DNA of 64,000 nucleotides from Bacteroidetes bacterium HGW-Bacteroidetes-10 (lineage in GTDB: Bacteria > Bacteroidota > Bacteroidia > Bacteroidales > UBA932). Location: NCBI GenBank assembly GCA_002842695.1, contig PHDT01000011.1:1-64000 (forward strand). The letters run 5' to 3'. Positions 35,471-44,760 of the stretch are shown here, piece after piece; within the stretch, counting starts at the first letter, position 1, and the number at the start of each line of letters is the position of its first letter. The notes beneath the pieces were generated by a model that had not been told where the DNA came from, did not search any database, and saw nothing but the letters and a program-made list of their open reading frames with translations. The position numbers were made by a program, and so were the translations under genes.

Positions 35471-36403
35471 ATGATTTTTTCACTGACAACTCTGGGCACT
35501 GCCTCGGCATTGCCCACAGTCGACAGGTTTCCAAGCGCTCATGTTCTTAATGTACATGAGCGTTTGTTCTTAATCGACTGTGGAGAAGGATGCCAGATGC
35601 AGCTGAGAAGATATGGTATCTCATTTTTGAAAATCAATGAGATATTTATTTCTCATGTCCATGGTGATCATGTTTTTGGAATATACGGTCTGCTCTCTAC
35701 CATGTCATTACTGGGCCGGAGTGCAGATTTGTTTATTTATGCACCTTCCGATTTTGGCCCCATTCTGAAGTCACTTACTGAACAATTCGGCAGCCAGTTT
35801 AAATATAATATTGTTCATGTACCTGTCTCAGGAAAGGAGCCTAAGCTTATATTTGAAACTAAAAGTTCGGAGGTTCTCTCTTTCCCTCTAAATCACAGAA
35901 CCGGATGTTATGGTTATCTTTTCAGGGAGAAACAGCCGAGGAGAAACATTCATAAATACCTTATTGAGAAACATTCTCTCTCTTTGTCAGAAATTGCCCG
36001 TCTCAAAGACGGGGATGATATAGAGCGGCCGGACGGGGAGATACTCAGAAGCGATATAATGACCTATCTGCCATACAGACCCCGTTCATTTGCCTACTGC
36101 AGCGATACAGCTCCTTTCCCAAAGCTCAGGGAGTTTGTTTCCGGGGTAGATTTACTATATCATGAGGCAACTTTTCTCCAGGAGACTGAAAAGGTTGCTG
36201 CACTTACTCTTCACTCAACTGCCAGACAGGCGGCTCAGCTTGCCATGGAGGCAGGAGCAGGGAAGCTGGTTATTGGGCACTTTTCCTCCAGATACAAGAA
36301 TAGCGCAATGTATGAAAACGAGGCCAGGGAAGTATTTCCGGAAACTTATGCCGCCCGTGAAGGTGCTGTTTTCGAAATTCCTCTTTCCGGGCATGGTTCT
36401 TGA
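35471..36403 (+). CDS. rnz: Ribonuclease Z
   Basis: A 310-residue metallo-beta-lactamase-fold endonuclease that cuts the 3' trailer of tRNA precursors. The zinc motif is H62-V-H64-G-D66-H67. YCSDTA near residue 215 and the late HFSSRY histidine give the remaining ligands, and the insertion around 145-190 is the flexible arm region. The start codon follows the rpsA stop directly. The tRNA-Cys here lacks an encoded CCA, the usual kind of substrate. Confidence 0.94.
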   Translation: MIFSLTTLGTASALPTVDRFPSAHVLNVHERLFLIDCGEGCQMQLRRYGISFLKINEIFISHVHGDHVFGIYGLLSTMSLLGRSADLFIYAPSDFGPILKSLTEQFGSQFKYNIVHVPVSGKEPKLIFETKSSEVLSFPLNHRTGCYGYLFREKQPRRNIHKYLIEKHSLSLSEIARLKDGDDIERPDGEILRSDIMTYLPYRPRSFAYCSDTAPFPKLREFVSGVDLLYHEATFLQETEKVAALTLHSTARQAAQLAMEAGAGKLVIGHFSSRYKNSAMYENEAREVFPETYAAREGAVFEIPLSGHGS

Positions 36404-36431
36404 CCTAATAAGGATTTTAACACTATACCAT

Positions 36432-38009
36432 ATGAATCTAAAGGCTCTTAAGACAGCAGTTGCTGCGATATTTATACTCATTTCTGTACCATCTGCGGCT
36501 CAGCTTGATCCCACACTGAGTTCTCCGCTAAATAAATTCGGACAGGCAATTTATTATATAAACCAGTATTACCTGGATACCGTTAATAATGACAAACTCA
36601 TTGAAAATGCGATAAGGGAGGCTTTAAGCCAGCTTGACCCTCACTCTTCCTACGTTTCATCTGACGAAGTTAAGGCGATGAATGAGCCTCTGGAAGGCAA
36701 TTTTGAAGGTGTTGGCATCGAGTTCTCAATTATAAGGGATACTCTTACTGTTGTTAATCCGGTTTCTGGCGGACCCAGCGAGAGAGTTGGCATTCGTGCG
36801 GGAGACAAAATTGTTGCCGTAAACGGGGAGGTCATTGCATCAACGGGTGTAACCAACGATAAGGTATTCAAATATCTCAGGGGACCAAAGGGAAGTAAGG
36901 TAATGCTTAAGGTTATCCGCAGAGGCGTACCTGTATTTCTGGATTTTGAAGTTGAAAGGGACAGAATTCCAATAAACAGTATTGATGCTGTTTACGAGCC
37001 GGCAAAAGGAATTGTCTACATAAAACTCAGCAGGTTTGCCGCAACAACAAGGAGTGAGATAATGACGGCTCTTGCCACTCTCAATATTGAAAATCCAAAA
37101 GGTGTAATCCTTGATTTAAGGGGTAACTCAGGCGGATATCTTGGAACTGCATTTGAAATTTCAAATATGTTCCTGGATAAGGGCCAGACAATAGTATACA
37201 CAGAGGGAAGAAGAATCCCAAAAATGGTTGAAAGGGCAAACGGAGAGGGTATTTTCAAAAATGAGAAGCTTGCAGTTCTCATTGATGAGGGTTCTGCTTC
37301 AGCCAGTGAAATCGTAGCAGGTGCAATACAGGACTGGGACAGGGGAGTTGTTTTGGGGAGGCGCTCATTCGGAAAGGGGCTTGTTCAGCAGAAACTGCCA
37401 CTACCGGACGGATCGCAGCTGGTTCTGACAATTGCAAGATATCACACCCCTTCAGGAAGAGTTATCCAGTCTCCGTACGAACAGGGTTCTGCAGACAAAT
37501 ATTACAAGGCTATTTATGCCAGATATTCTAACGGAGAATTTTTCAGCAAAGACAGCATACATTTCCCAGACTCTCTTAAATACAAAACACTTCTCAAGGG
37601 AAGAACCGTTTACGGTGGCGGTGGAATTATGCCTGACATTTTTATCCCGGCAGATACAACCGGATATTCAGACTACTATGGTTCAATTGTAAGAAGAGGA
37701 ATTTTGCTGGACTACATGAATGATATTACCGATTCAGGGATGGATGAGTGGAAGAGGAATTTCGGAACCTTTGAGATTTTTATGTCGCAGTATGATTCAG
37801 ATAATAAAATTTTTGACGGACTTATCTCATATGCAGAAACAAAAGGGCTTGCACCTGTGCAGGATCAGATTGAGAGATCATCAAAGGAGATTAAGCTGTA
37901 TATGAAGGCAATTGCTGCGAGAAGGCTGTTCGGACAGAATGCCTATTATATGGTTGTAAATTCTTCAGGGGATCCTGTTTTTGAACGGGCTCTGAAAACT
38001 CTTCTTTAA
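36432..38009 (+). CDS. C-terminal processing peptidase (S41)
   Basis: A 525-residue periplasmic serine protease of the Prc/CtpA family. Signal peptide cleavage is likely after SAAQ near residue 24. A PDZ domain spans about residues 90-165 (GIRAGDKIVAVNGE). The catalytic pair is S290 in GSASASE and K315 in FGKGLVQ. I chose the ATG at 36432 because it opens directly with the signal peptide; the frame is open back to 36162, but that part is another frame of rnz. Family members trim or degrade envelope proteins. It follows rnz by 28 nt. Confidence 0.92.
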   Translation: MNLKALKTAVAAIFILISVPSAAQLDPTLSSPLNKFGQAIYYINQYYLDTVNNDKLIENAIREALSQLDPHSSYVSSDEVKAMNEPLEGNFEGVGIEFSIIRDTLTVVNPVSGGPSERVGIRAGDKIVAVNGEVIASTGVTNDKVFKYLRGPKGSKVMLKVIRRGVPVFLDFEVERDRIPINSIDAVYEPAKGIVYIKLSRFAATTRSEIMTALATLNIENPKGVILDLRGNSGGYLGTAFEISNMFLDKGQTIVYTEGRRIPKMVERANGEGIFKNEKLAVLIDEGSASASEIVAGAIQDWDRGVVLGRRSFGKGLVQQKLPLPDGSQLVLTIARYHTPSGRVIQSPYEQGSADKYYKAIYARYSNGEFFSKDSIHFPDSLKYKTLLKGRTVYGGGGIMPDIFIPADTTGYSDYYGSIVRRGILLDYMNDITDSGMDEWKRNFGTFEIFMSQYDSDNKIFDGLISYAETKGLAPVQDQIERSSKEIKLYMKAIAARRLFGQNAYYMVVNSSGDPVFERALKTLL

Positions 38010-38026
38010 AAACTGACAGACAGAAA

Positions 38027-39046
38027 TTACATTTTCAGCTTGCTGATAGCGTTTTGGTATGCTCTGGCATTTCTTCCGTGTTCGGCAAGTGAGGATGCAA
38101 ACACATGGCTGCCGTCAAGGGAAGGTTTTGCGCAAAAATAGAAGTATCCGTGCTTTTTAAAGGTGAGTACTCCGTCTATTGCGGCAGCAGAAGGGATTGT
38201 TATCGGACCCGGTGGCAATCCTTTGTTTTTGTATGTGTTATAAGGAGATTCTATTTGCAGATGTTTGAAAAGAATCCTTTTTACTGAAGGATCATTCAAA
38301 GCAAATTTGACTGTTGGGTCTGCCTGCAGGGGGATTCCTGCCTTAAGCCTGTTGATATAAACCCCGGCAATGACAGGATACTCTTCTCTTATATTTGTCT
38401 CTTCTGCAACCACAGAGGCAATTATGGTTATCTGCTCCGGAGTAAATCCTGCGGCATATGCCTGAGCTCTTCTCTCTTCGTTCCAGAACTTTTCATACTC
38501 CTTTCTGAATCTCTCTGCAAGTTCCACCGGAGTGACAGTCCAGAATACTTCGTAAGTGTCAGGAATAAACATACCAATGAAGGTCTCCGGTTTGAAGCCC
38601 ATTGAGAAGGCAAGAGAGTCGTTATTAAGCATTCTGAGCATGCTTGATGAATCTGCCTCAAGCTTTCTGGAGAGAATGCCTGCAAGTCTCTCTTTTGTAC
38701 GGATATTTCCGGAAATTGTAATATTAAGGGGAGTCTGCCACCCGTATTTAACCATTCTTACAATCTCCCTGTTTCCCATTCCGCTTTTAATCCGGTATCT
38801 GCCCGGTTTTATGCTACCTTCAAGTTTTTCAATTGAGGCAACTCTTCTCAGACTCCTTTTATTTCTTATTGTCCCGAGAGAATCAATATCAGTCATGAAT
38901 GATTCAACTGTTGCTCCCTCTCTTATATAGAGGTAGCCGGTTTCGCCGTGAATATTGTTTTTAAACAGGAGGGAGTAACCATACCAGGTTATTGATGCAG
39001 CAGCAATTAAAACTATAGCCGCAATAGAATATAAGGCTCTCTTCAT
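38027..39046 (-). CDS. mltG: Endolytic murein transglycosylase MltG
   Basis: A 339-residue bitopic inner-membrane enzyme. One helix (about residues 5-22) anchors it; a LysM-like region follows, then the YceG domain with SVVAEETNI, in which E217 lines up with the catalytic glutamate of E. coli MltG, and VYINRLKAGIPLQADPTVKF. It cuts nascent glycan strands and sets their length. It starts 4 nt after the glucosaminidase gene, so the two wall hydrolases form an operon. Confidence 0.93.
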   Translation of the reverse strand: MKRALYSIAAIVLIAAASITWYGYSLLFKNNIHGETGYLYIREGATVESFMTDIDSLGTIRNKRSLRRVASIEKLEGSIKPGRYRIKSGMGNREIVRMVKYGWQTPLNITISGNIRTKERLAGILSRKLEADSSSMLRMLNNDSLAFSMGFKPETFIGMFIPDTYEVFWTVTPVELAERFRKEYEKFWNEERRAQAYAAGFTPEQITIIASVVAEETNIREEYPVIAGVYINRLKAGIPLQADPTVKFALNDPSVKRILFKHLQIESPYNTYKNKGLPPGPITIPSAAAIDGVLTFKKHGYFYFCAKPSLDGSHVFASSLAEHGRNARAYQNAISKLKM

Positions 39047-39050
39047 GGAG

Positions 39051-39863
39051 TTATCTGAGTTTGATTATCTCTCCCGGTGCAGGTTCGGTCCCGGGTTTCA
39101 TTTTGTTTAAACTGTACAGGTACTTGAGACGAACAGCATATTTCTGAGAAATTGAATACATATTGTCGCCCTGTTCGGTTACATGAATTTCCACCATCTC
39201 TTCTGCCTTTTTTTTCTTTTTCTCAAGGTATACAATTGTCCCGTCTGATATTGGGATCTCTTTGTCAAGATCATTGAATCTGAGAATTTCTGAACGGAAA
39301 AGCTTGTGCTCTTTTGCCAGAGAAGAGTAGCTCTCATCACTTGTGGCAATTATATATGCAACACCGTTTCTTGTATAGAGCGATCTCTCGAGTGAAATAC
39401 CATACAACTCTGTCCCTGCGGGAGGTGTATAGATTTCTGCCTTTTCAATTTCCGATGGAGGCGGAGGTATCTCTGCAGTGATATTGTCGTATTTATCAAG
39501 ACCATACTCTTCAATAATTTTAATAAGAAGCTGAGGGTACATGGGATTTGTTGCGTATCCCGCTTTGCTTAATCCGTATGCCCAGCCTTTGTAGTCTTTC
39601 GGGTCAAGGTCAAAGAGAAATTTATACCTCTCCCGGTATCTCAGAAACTGAGAGTGATCCCTGAATGACTCCTCGGCCTCCCTGTATTTTCTGAAACATT
39701 CATTTCTGGCATCGTCGTCATGGGTGATAGTCTCTCCTGTCCAGTTGTGACACTTAATTCCAAAGTGATTATTGCCCTCTTTTGCAAGTCTGGAATTTCC
39801 ATCTCCAGATTCAAGACACGCCTGCGCCAGAGTGATGGAAGCAGGTATGCCGTAGTTAGTCAT
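39051..39863 (-). CDS. Glucosaminidase with LysM repeats, 5' end defective or unresolved
   Basis: A peptidoglycan hydrolase of the mannosyl-glycoprotein endo-beta-N-acetylglucosaminidase fold, with LAQACLESGDGNSRLAKEG near the start and two LysM-like domains after residue 140 (the last ends GEIIKLR). The ATG at 39863 gives 270 residues without a signal peptide. The same frame stays open upstream to a TAA at 39933-39935 and encodes a typical family N-terminus (RISRQQYIDKFKNLAIS), but has no ATG, GTG or TTG. Beyond the stop, the frame reads MLILFWYIVF from an ATG at 39965. The signal peptide thus appears lost or broken by a nonsense codon. It is cotranscribed with mltG if expressed. Confidence 0.72.
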   Translation of the reverse strand: MTNYGIPASITLAQACLESGDGNSRLAKEGNNHFGIKCHNWTGETITHDDDARNECFRKYREAEESFRDHSQFLRYRERYKFLFDLDPKDYKGWAYGLSKAGYATNPMYPQLLIKIIEEYGLDKYDNITAEIPPPPSEIEKAEIYTPPAGTELYGISLERSLYTRNGVAYIIATSDESYSSLAKEHKLFRSEILRFNDLDKEIPISDGTIVYLEKKKKKAEEMVEIHVTEQGDNMYSISQKYAVRLKYLYSLNKMKPGTEPAPGEIIKLR

Positions 39864-39942
39864 ATTGCTTATGGCCAGATTCTTGAACTTATCTATGTAT
39901 TGCTGACGGGATATCCTCTGTCCGCTCAGATGTTAAAAAACT

Positions 39943-40425
39943 ATGTACCAAAAGAGTATAAGCATATCTTATAAGGAGTATTTATCTAATGAAGGGCTGG
40001 AGAGCAGGGACATGGAACTGCTTGAGAGAGCAAAGAATGCGGCAAAGGGAGCATATGCACCTTATTCTAATTTCAATGTGGGTGCAGCAGTACGGCTGTC
40101 AAACGGAGAGATTGTTTCGGCCAGTAATCAGGAGAATGCAGCCTATCCTTCCGGACTATGTGCCGAGAGGGTTGCACTATTTTATGCTCACGCAAGGTAT
40201 CCTGAGGCATCGGTTGAATCGGTAGCCGTTACAGCTTCTGTAGGCGGACATATATGCGAAACGCCAACATATCCGTGCGGAGCGTGCAGACAAGTACTTG
40301 CTGAGTCAGAAATGAGAGCCGGTAATCCAATAAGGGTAATCATTGGAGGTGAGAAATATACACAAGTGATGGAGGGCATTGGCTCACTTCTTCCTTTCAC
40401 TTTTGACAATTTGCCAAAGAGATAA
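39943..40425 (+). CDS. cdd: Cytidine deaminase
   Basis: A 160-residue zinc enzyme that turns cytidine and deoxycytidine into the uridine forms in pyrimidine salvage. The zinc ligands are C73 with E75 as proton shuttle (GLCAERVAL) and C112 and C115 (PCGACRQ). The first 23 residues (SISISYKEYLS) match the longer Bacteroidota form; a second Met at residue 24 would give the short form. With the long form its start lies only about 10 bp from the open frame of the divergent glucosaminidase, leaving no room for an intergenic region. Confidence 0.93.
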   Translation: MYQKSISISYKEYLSNEGLESRDMELLERAKNAAKGAYAPYSNFNVGAAVRLSNGEIVSASNQENAAYPSGLCAERVALFYAHARYPEASVESVAVTASVGGHICETPTYPCGACRQVLAESEMRAGNPIRVIIGGEKYTQVMEGIGSLLPFTFDNLPKR

Positions 40426-40449
40426 TTTTACCTTTTTGGAAAATTGTAT

Positions 40450-40457
40450 TATCTTTG
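40450..40457 (+). promoter_or_regulatory. SRP RNA -7 box (TATCTTTG)
   Basis: A TAnnTTTG match a few bases before the 5' end of the SRP RNA, in the 154-bp gap between cdd and mnmA. Confidence 0.65.
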
Positions 40458-40459
40458 TG

Positions 40460-40563
40460 CGGGGTAAGTCATATACGACCAGCTCCCACTGAACTCCCCC
40501 AGGGCCGGAAGGCAGCAAGGGTAGGTGGTTGAGCGGTGCGATATATTAAGCTTACCCTTTTTT
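40460..40563 (+). ncRNA. ffs: SRP RNA, small bacterial (4.5S) type
   Basis: A roughly 100-nt hairpin RNA. The Ffh-binding core GGCCGGAAGGCAGCAAGGGTA at 40503-40523 carries the GGAA tetraloop and the GCAGC/AGCA internal loops. The ends GGGTAAG (40463-40469) and CTTACCC (40551-40557) pair, and a T-run follows as terminator. With Ffh it directs membrane proteins to the Sec translocon. No Alu domain is seen. The ends are estimated to within a few bases. Confidence 0.93.
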
Positions 40564-40579
40564 CTATTTACATACCTGA

Positions 40580-41782
40580 ATGAAAATTGCAGTAGGACTA
40601 TCAGGAGGCGTAGACTCCAGTGTTGCTGCCCTTCTCCTTAAAGAGGCGGGTCATGAAGTTATTGCCATGTTCATGCAAAACTGGCACGACACAACAGGTA
40701 CTCTTCACGGAGACTGTCCTTGGAAAGATGACAGGACCATTGCAGAGTTGGTTGCAAAAAAGCTTAATATTCCGTTTTACTTTACAGATCTTAGTGAAAC
40801 CTACAGCCAGAGAGTTGTGGATTACATGTTCGAGGAGTATAAGCATGGCAGAACTCCAAATCCGGATGTACTTTGCAACAGGGAGATAAAATTTGAAGCT
40901 TTTTTAAAGCAGGCACTGGATCTTGGGGCAGATCTCGTGGCTACCGGCCACTATTGCAGAAAAGAGACATTTATAGACGAAAACGGGAAAGAGATATACA
41001 GAATACTGGCAGGAGCAGATCCAAATAAGGATCAGAGCTATTTCCTGTGTCAGCTTAGTCAGGAGCAGCTTTCCAGGGCAATGTTCCCGATAGGTGAGCT
41101 TCTGAAGCCTCAGGTGAGAGAGATTGCCGCAAGGGCAGGACTGCCATCTGCAGACAAGAAGGATTCTCAGGGCATCTGCTTTGTGGGAAAAATTGACCTT
41201 CCGGTATTTCTCCAGCAGAAACTTGAATCTAAAGAGGGTGATGTCATTGAAATCTTTGACCGTTTCTACGATGAGAATCCTCTTAAGGAGTTTAATGTAA
41301 AGGGATATGAGACAGTCACTCAGGAAAATCTCTCAGAGATTGTATCTCCATATACTTACACTTCAAGATCCGGCAAGAGAATCGGGAAGCATCAGGGTGC
41401 CCAGTTCTACACTATAGGTCAGCGAAAAGGTCTGAATATTGGTGGTCACATTGAACCTCTCTTCATAATTGCAACAGATGTTGAAAACAACCTCATATTC
41501 GTGGGGGAGGGGCAGAATCACAAAGGACTGCACAGAAAGGGTCTCTTTATTGAGCATTCTGATATTCATATGATAAGACCAGATCTGGCAATGAAGGAGG
41601 GAGAGCAGAGAGACTACCTGTTAAGGATCAGATACAGGCAACCGCTCCAGAAAGCTCGCCTCTACATGAAGAGCGAAGGTCTTTTTATTGTTTTCGACGA
41701 GCCTCAGAGGGGTATTACTCCCGGTCAGTTCGCCGCCTGGTATGACGGCGAAGAGATGATTGGTTCAGGAGTTATCAAATAG
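40580..41782 (+). CDS. mnmA: tRNA-specific 2-thiouridylase MnmA
   Basis: A 400-residue ATP pyrophosphatase that puts sulfur on U34 of tRNA-Lys, -Glu and -Gln. The PP-loop GLSGGVDSSVAA lies at residues 6-17; the catalytic cysteines fit C99 (DVLCNREIKF) and C200 (GICFVGK). An insertion near residues 220-260 lengthens it beyond the 368 of E. coli. Its 3' end overlaps the convergent KamA-like gene by 8 bp. Confidence 0.94.
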   Translation: MKIAVGLSGGVDSSVAALLLKEAGHEVIAMFMQNWHDTTGTLHGDCPWKDDRTIAELVAKKLNIPFYFTDLSETYSQRVVDYMFEEYKHGRTPNPDVLCNREIKFEAFLKQALDLGADLVATGHYCRKETFIDENGKEIYRILAGADPNKDQSYFLCQLSQEQLSRAMFPIGELLKPQVREIAARAGLPSADKKDSQGICFVGKIDLPVFLQQKLESKEGDVIEIFDRFYDENPLKEFNVKGYETVTQENLSEIVSPYTYTSRSGKRIGKHQGAQFYTIGQRKGLNIGGHIEPLFIIATDVENNLIFVGEGQNHKGLHRKGLFIEHSDIHMIRPDLAMKEGEQRDYLLRIRYRQPLQKARLYMKSEGLFIVFDEPQRGITPGQFAAWYDGEEMIGSGVIK

Positions 41783-43856
41783 AGAGATTACTCATCTCTT
41801 TAGTTATTGTAAAACTTTTCTTTGGATATTTGAAAAGCCAGAAGACCGGCTCGGTTTCACCAATTGTGTAACTCCAGATTGAATTGTACTCACGGCGATT
41901 TTCTCCCATCTCCTCAAGTTCTCTCAGATATGAGGCTACAGAGCAGTTTTCTGCAATATAGACTTCACCCATCTGGTCAATTATCGGGCTGTGTTTTCTG
42001 GTTCTGTCGTGATCAAACTTGAGAATTCTCTCTCCTGTTGGTGTAATCCCTACTGTTTCAAAAGTCATGCTTTTACCAATTGCGGGAAGGTTCAAAACAT
42101 TTCTGTCGGTTGGAAGAAATGGAAGGGAAGACTCCTTCATAAACCCTTTGAGATTTCGTGCAATTTTTTCGCCTGAAACGAAAATCTTATTGAGCTCCCG
42201 CTCCTGATCCTGGGTCATTTTTCCGAATATTTTCTCCTCTGCAGCCTCTTGTAATGAACGGCTGTTAGGTGCGAAAACACTTCTGTTTTCTGCAAAACCC
42301 TTAACTGTAAATGTGTAATAAGTGATTACTCCCAGTGAGTTTAGTATTTGTCTAAGCCTGGCGGTATGACCTCTTCTGGAAGCGGCAGCATTGAAAACAA
42401 GCTGATTTGAAATGGTCCACCCTGCAGATAAGATGATTTCAATTGCCTTTCTGGCTTCAGGAGTTACTTCTAAAGGTGACTGAAAATGAGTTTGGACTAC
42501 AAATTGAGTTATTCCTGCCTTGAGACCTTTTTCGCGGAATCTGCTCAGAATTTCCCCCAGTTCATTGTTTATTCTGAACGGAAGATATGCAAGTAATCTT
42601 GAACCTAGTCTGACTCTCTGCAACTCGGCAAATTTTTCACCGTCTGCTCTTTTAAGATTATCCGAGATCTTCTTCCCGGCCATCTCAAGAACTGCGTCCA
42701 GAATTTTTTCAAGAGGTTTATTCCTTGTCATTAATGCATCTCCACCGGTAATAAGAATATCTCTTATCTGTGAATCCTCCCTGAAGTACTGCATAAGTTT
42801 ATTCAGCTTGGCATCCCAGCTCTCCCTGGGTTTGAGTGCATCAAGGTCAAAGTTGAGCCTTTCGCTTTGGAAATCATACATTCTCTGGCATGAAGCACAT
42901 AATCCTCCGCAGCTTCTTCCGCGGGTTTCCGGAATCATAATGGCAACTTCCGGATAGCGTCTGTGAATACTGTGACTGTCCGGCAGCAGCCAGCCGGCTG
43001 CGTTTGGCCTGCCCGGCTCTACAAGGTCCTCTCTCTCCCATGCCTTAATATTTCCATAGGTTTCAACAAGTGATTCTGAGTAGATTACATAGCTTCTTAC
43101 AGAATGGTCGTCGTAACCACTCTCTTCGGGGTTAAGAAGTGAGATATAATATGGTGTGACGAAAAATGGAATGCCCTTATTTTTTGCTTTGTTCAGAATC
43201 TTCATTGTTTTGACGGGGAGAGAGTCGCCAAGTAGTGCATTAACCTCTCCGGGAGTCCTTGCTGCCATTGTTAGATGAAACTTATAATCGTTCCACCATA
43301 ATTCAACTGTTTTTTGTTTTTCCTCAAAAGAGAGTCCTTCCGGAAACCAGTATCGGGATGTGTTTTGGGTTCTCTTTTCAATTTTCTTAATAAGGTGAAT
43401 AATCAGCCGGTTTTTGTTTTTTTCTCTTTTGTCGCGGATCTCCTTGTCAAGTCCGGAAGGCCACCTTTTCATGTGAGATGATAATCTTGTCCTGGTATAG
43501 GAAAGTGATCCCGATTTCCCTTCTGCAATCAGAAAGAGGTTGTAGAGATCTTCATACATGTCTGCAGAAGGATATTTGTCTTGAGGATTGTTAAGGAAGT
43601 ACCAGAGTTTTGAGAGGGTTTCAAAATAAATTTTCTCTCCCCTTGAGAGTTCAGAGACAACTCTCTTCTCATGTTGTGCAATTGTTAACAATGTTTTAGC
43701 ACATCTTTCTGATGCGGGGGAAATTCTCTCTTCAATCTTTAAAGAAGCGTAGGAGCGAACCGAGTCAATGAATTGCTCTTCGTCACTGCTTTCTGTTGCT
43801 GCTTTGTAAAGATCCGGCAGAGATTTTTTAAAACGGTTATACAGAGTCTTTGCCAT
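41775..43856 (-). CDS. KamA-family radical SAM protein (lysine 2,3-aminomutase-like)
   Basis: A 693-residue protein whose middle and end match the KamA family. The Fe-S/SAM motif is C316-GGL-C320-AS-C323, followed by the SAM-binding GGD at 371-373. In KamA the PLP lysine sits in a PGGGGK-like stretch; here the matching segment is NLPAIGKSM with K595. The first 290 residues are an extra helical domain, absent from the 416-residue Clostridium enzyme, and the C-terminal 90 residues are also extra. Long forms like this occur in Bacteroidota. Whether lysine is the substrate is unknown. It is last in an operon with an epimerase and an MBL hydrolase. Confidence 0.8.
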   Translation of the reverse strand: MAKTLYNRFKKSLPDLYKAATESSDEEQFIDSVRSYASLKIEERISPASERCAKTLLTIAQHEKRVVSELSRGEKIYFETLSKLWYFLNNPQDKYPSADMYEDLYNLFLIAEGKSGSLSYTRTRLSSHMKRWPSGLDKEIRDKREKNKNRLIIHLIKKIEKRTQNTSRYWFPEGLSFEEKQKTVELWWNDYKFHLTMAARTPGEVNALLGDSLPVKTMKILNKAKNKGIPFFVTPYYISLLNPEESGYDDHSVRSYVIYSESLVETYGNIKAWEREDLVEPGRPNAAGWLLPDSHSIHRRYPEVAIMIPETRGRSCGGLCASCQRMYDFQSERLNFDLDALKPRESWDAKLNKLMQYFREDSQIRDILITGGDALMTRNKPLEKILDAVLEMAGKKISDNLKRADGEKFAELQRVRLGSRLLAYLPFRINNELGEILSRFREKGLKAGITQFVVQTHFQSPLEVTPEARKAIEIILSAGWTISNQLVFNAAASRRGHTARLRQILNSLGVITYYTFTVKGFAENRSVFAPNSRSLQEAAEEKIFGKMTQDQERELNKIFVSGEKIARNLKGFMKESSLPFLPTDRNVLNLPAIGKSMTFETVGITPTGERILKFDHDRTRKHSPIIDQMGEVYIAENCSVASYLRELEEMGENRREYNSIWSYTIGETEPVFWLFKYPKKSFTITKEMSNLSI

Positions 43857-43881
43857 AATCTTTTGTATTTTAATTATTTAT

Positions 43882-44748
43882 TCACAGTCGTTTTACGACC
43901 TGCTCAAATGAGCTGTACTTAAAGCGGAATCCCCCTTTAATTAATTTCTGAGGATATATGTATTGCCCTTCTGTTACAAGAATGTGTGATTCGCCAAGCA
44001 TCAGCCTGAATATGAACCGGGGAAGACGTATTTTTATAAATGAACGGTACCGCTTCGAAAGGATTTCAGTGACACTTCTGTTGTTTTCTTTCTCCGGAGA
44101 TGCCAGATTATAAACTCCGGCAGCAGACTCGTTCTCAATTATCCAGATAATTGCATCTGCAAGGTCTTCTAGTGCTATCCATGGAAAAGGCTGGCTTCCC
44201 TGAGAGATCGTTGCGGCAATCCCAAGCTTAAAAGGTGTCGCAAGTTTTGGATATGCGCCACCCCGTGCTGCCAGAACTACTCCCGGTCGAATTATTGCCA
44301 CACGGCAAATGCCATTTGCCTCCATTGCGGCGCTTTCCCAGTCTTTGCATACAGATGCCAGAAAACCGGTGCCAAATTCATTTGAATCCTCTGTGTATAC
44401 AGGGTACTCACCATTTACGGGATGTGAGGGGTAAATACCCGATGCTGATGCCGAAATAAAAAGGGCAGGGGCATCTTGCCCGCAATCATTTATAAAGCTT
44501 GCCAGCATTCGTGTTGTATTAATTCGGCTGTCGTAGATAAGCTTTTTGTTACTTTTAGTCCATCTGCAGTTGATTGAATGACCTGCAAGGTTTATAACGA
44601 CATCGCAATGAGATATGTCTGCCCTGCCAAACTCTCTTCCAATTGAGCGAACAATCCATCCCTTATTTTGCAGTGCTAGAGAAACTGCCTTCCCGACAAG
44701 CCCCGAAGAGCCTCTTATTCCTATAGTTTTAACTCTGTTCTGCTCCAT
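43882..44748 (-). CDS. TIGR01777-type NAD(P)-dependent epimerase/SDR
   Basis: A 288-residue extended short-chain dehydrogenase of the TIGR01777 (YfcH-like) family. The dinucleotide site is GIRGSSGLVGKAVSLAL near the N-terminus, INLAGHSI near residue 52 follows, and the family block SASASGIYPSH lies near residue 100. The SDR lysine pattern is incomplete, as is common here. The substrate is unknown. It lies 12 nt after the MBL gene and 25 nt before the KamA-like gene on the same strand. Confidence 0.85.
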   Translation of the reverse strand: MEQNRVKTIGIRGSSGLVGKAVSLALQNKGWIVRSIGREFGRADISHCDVVINLAGHSINCRWTKSNKKLIYDSRINTTRMLASFINDCGQDAPALFISASASGIYPSHPVNGEYPVYTEDSNEFGTGFLASVCKDWESAAMEANGICRVAIIRPGVVLAARGGAYPKLATPFKLGIAATISQGSQPFPWIALEDLADAIIWIIENESAAGVYNLASPEKENNRSVTEILSKRYRSFIKIRLPRFIFRLMLGESHILVTEGQYIYPQKLIKGGFRFKYSSFEQVVKRL

Positions 44749-44760
44749 AATTATGCTGAT

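Noticed and set aside
36162-36431. N-terminal extension of the S41 peptidase frame
   Set aside because: The stretch lies in a different frame of rnz, and the ATG at 36432 opens directly with a signal peptide.
41775-41782. Eight-base overlap of the mnmA and KamA-like 3' ends as a special regulatory overlap
   Set aside because: Short tail-to-tail overlaps are common in compact genomes and nothing else here suggests antisense control.
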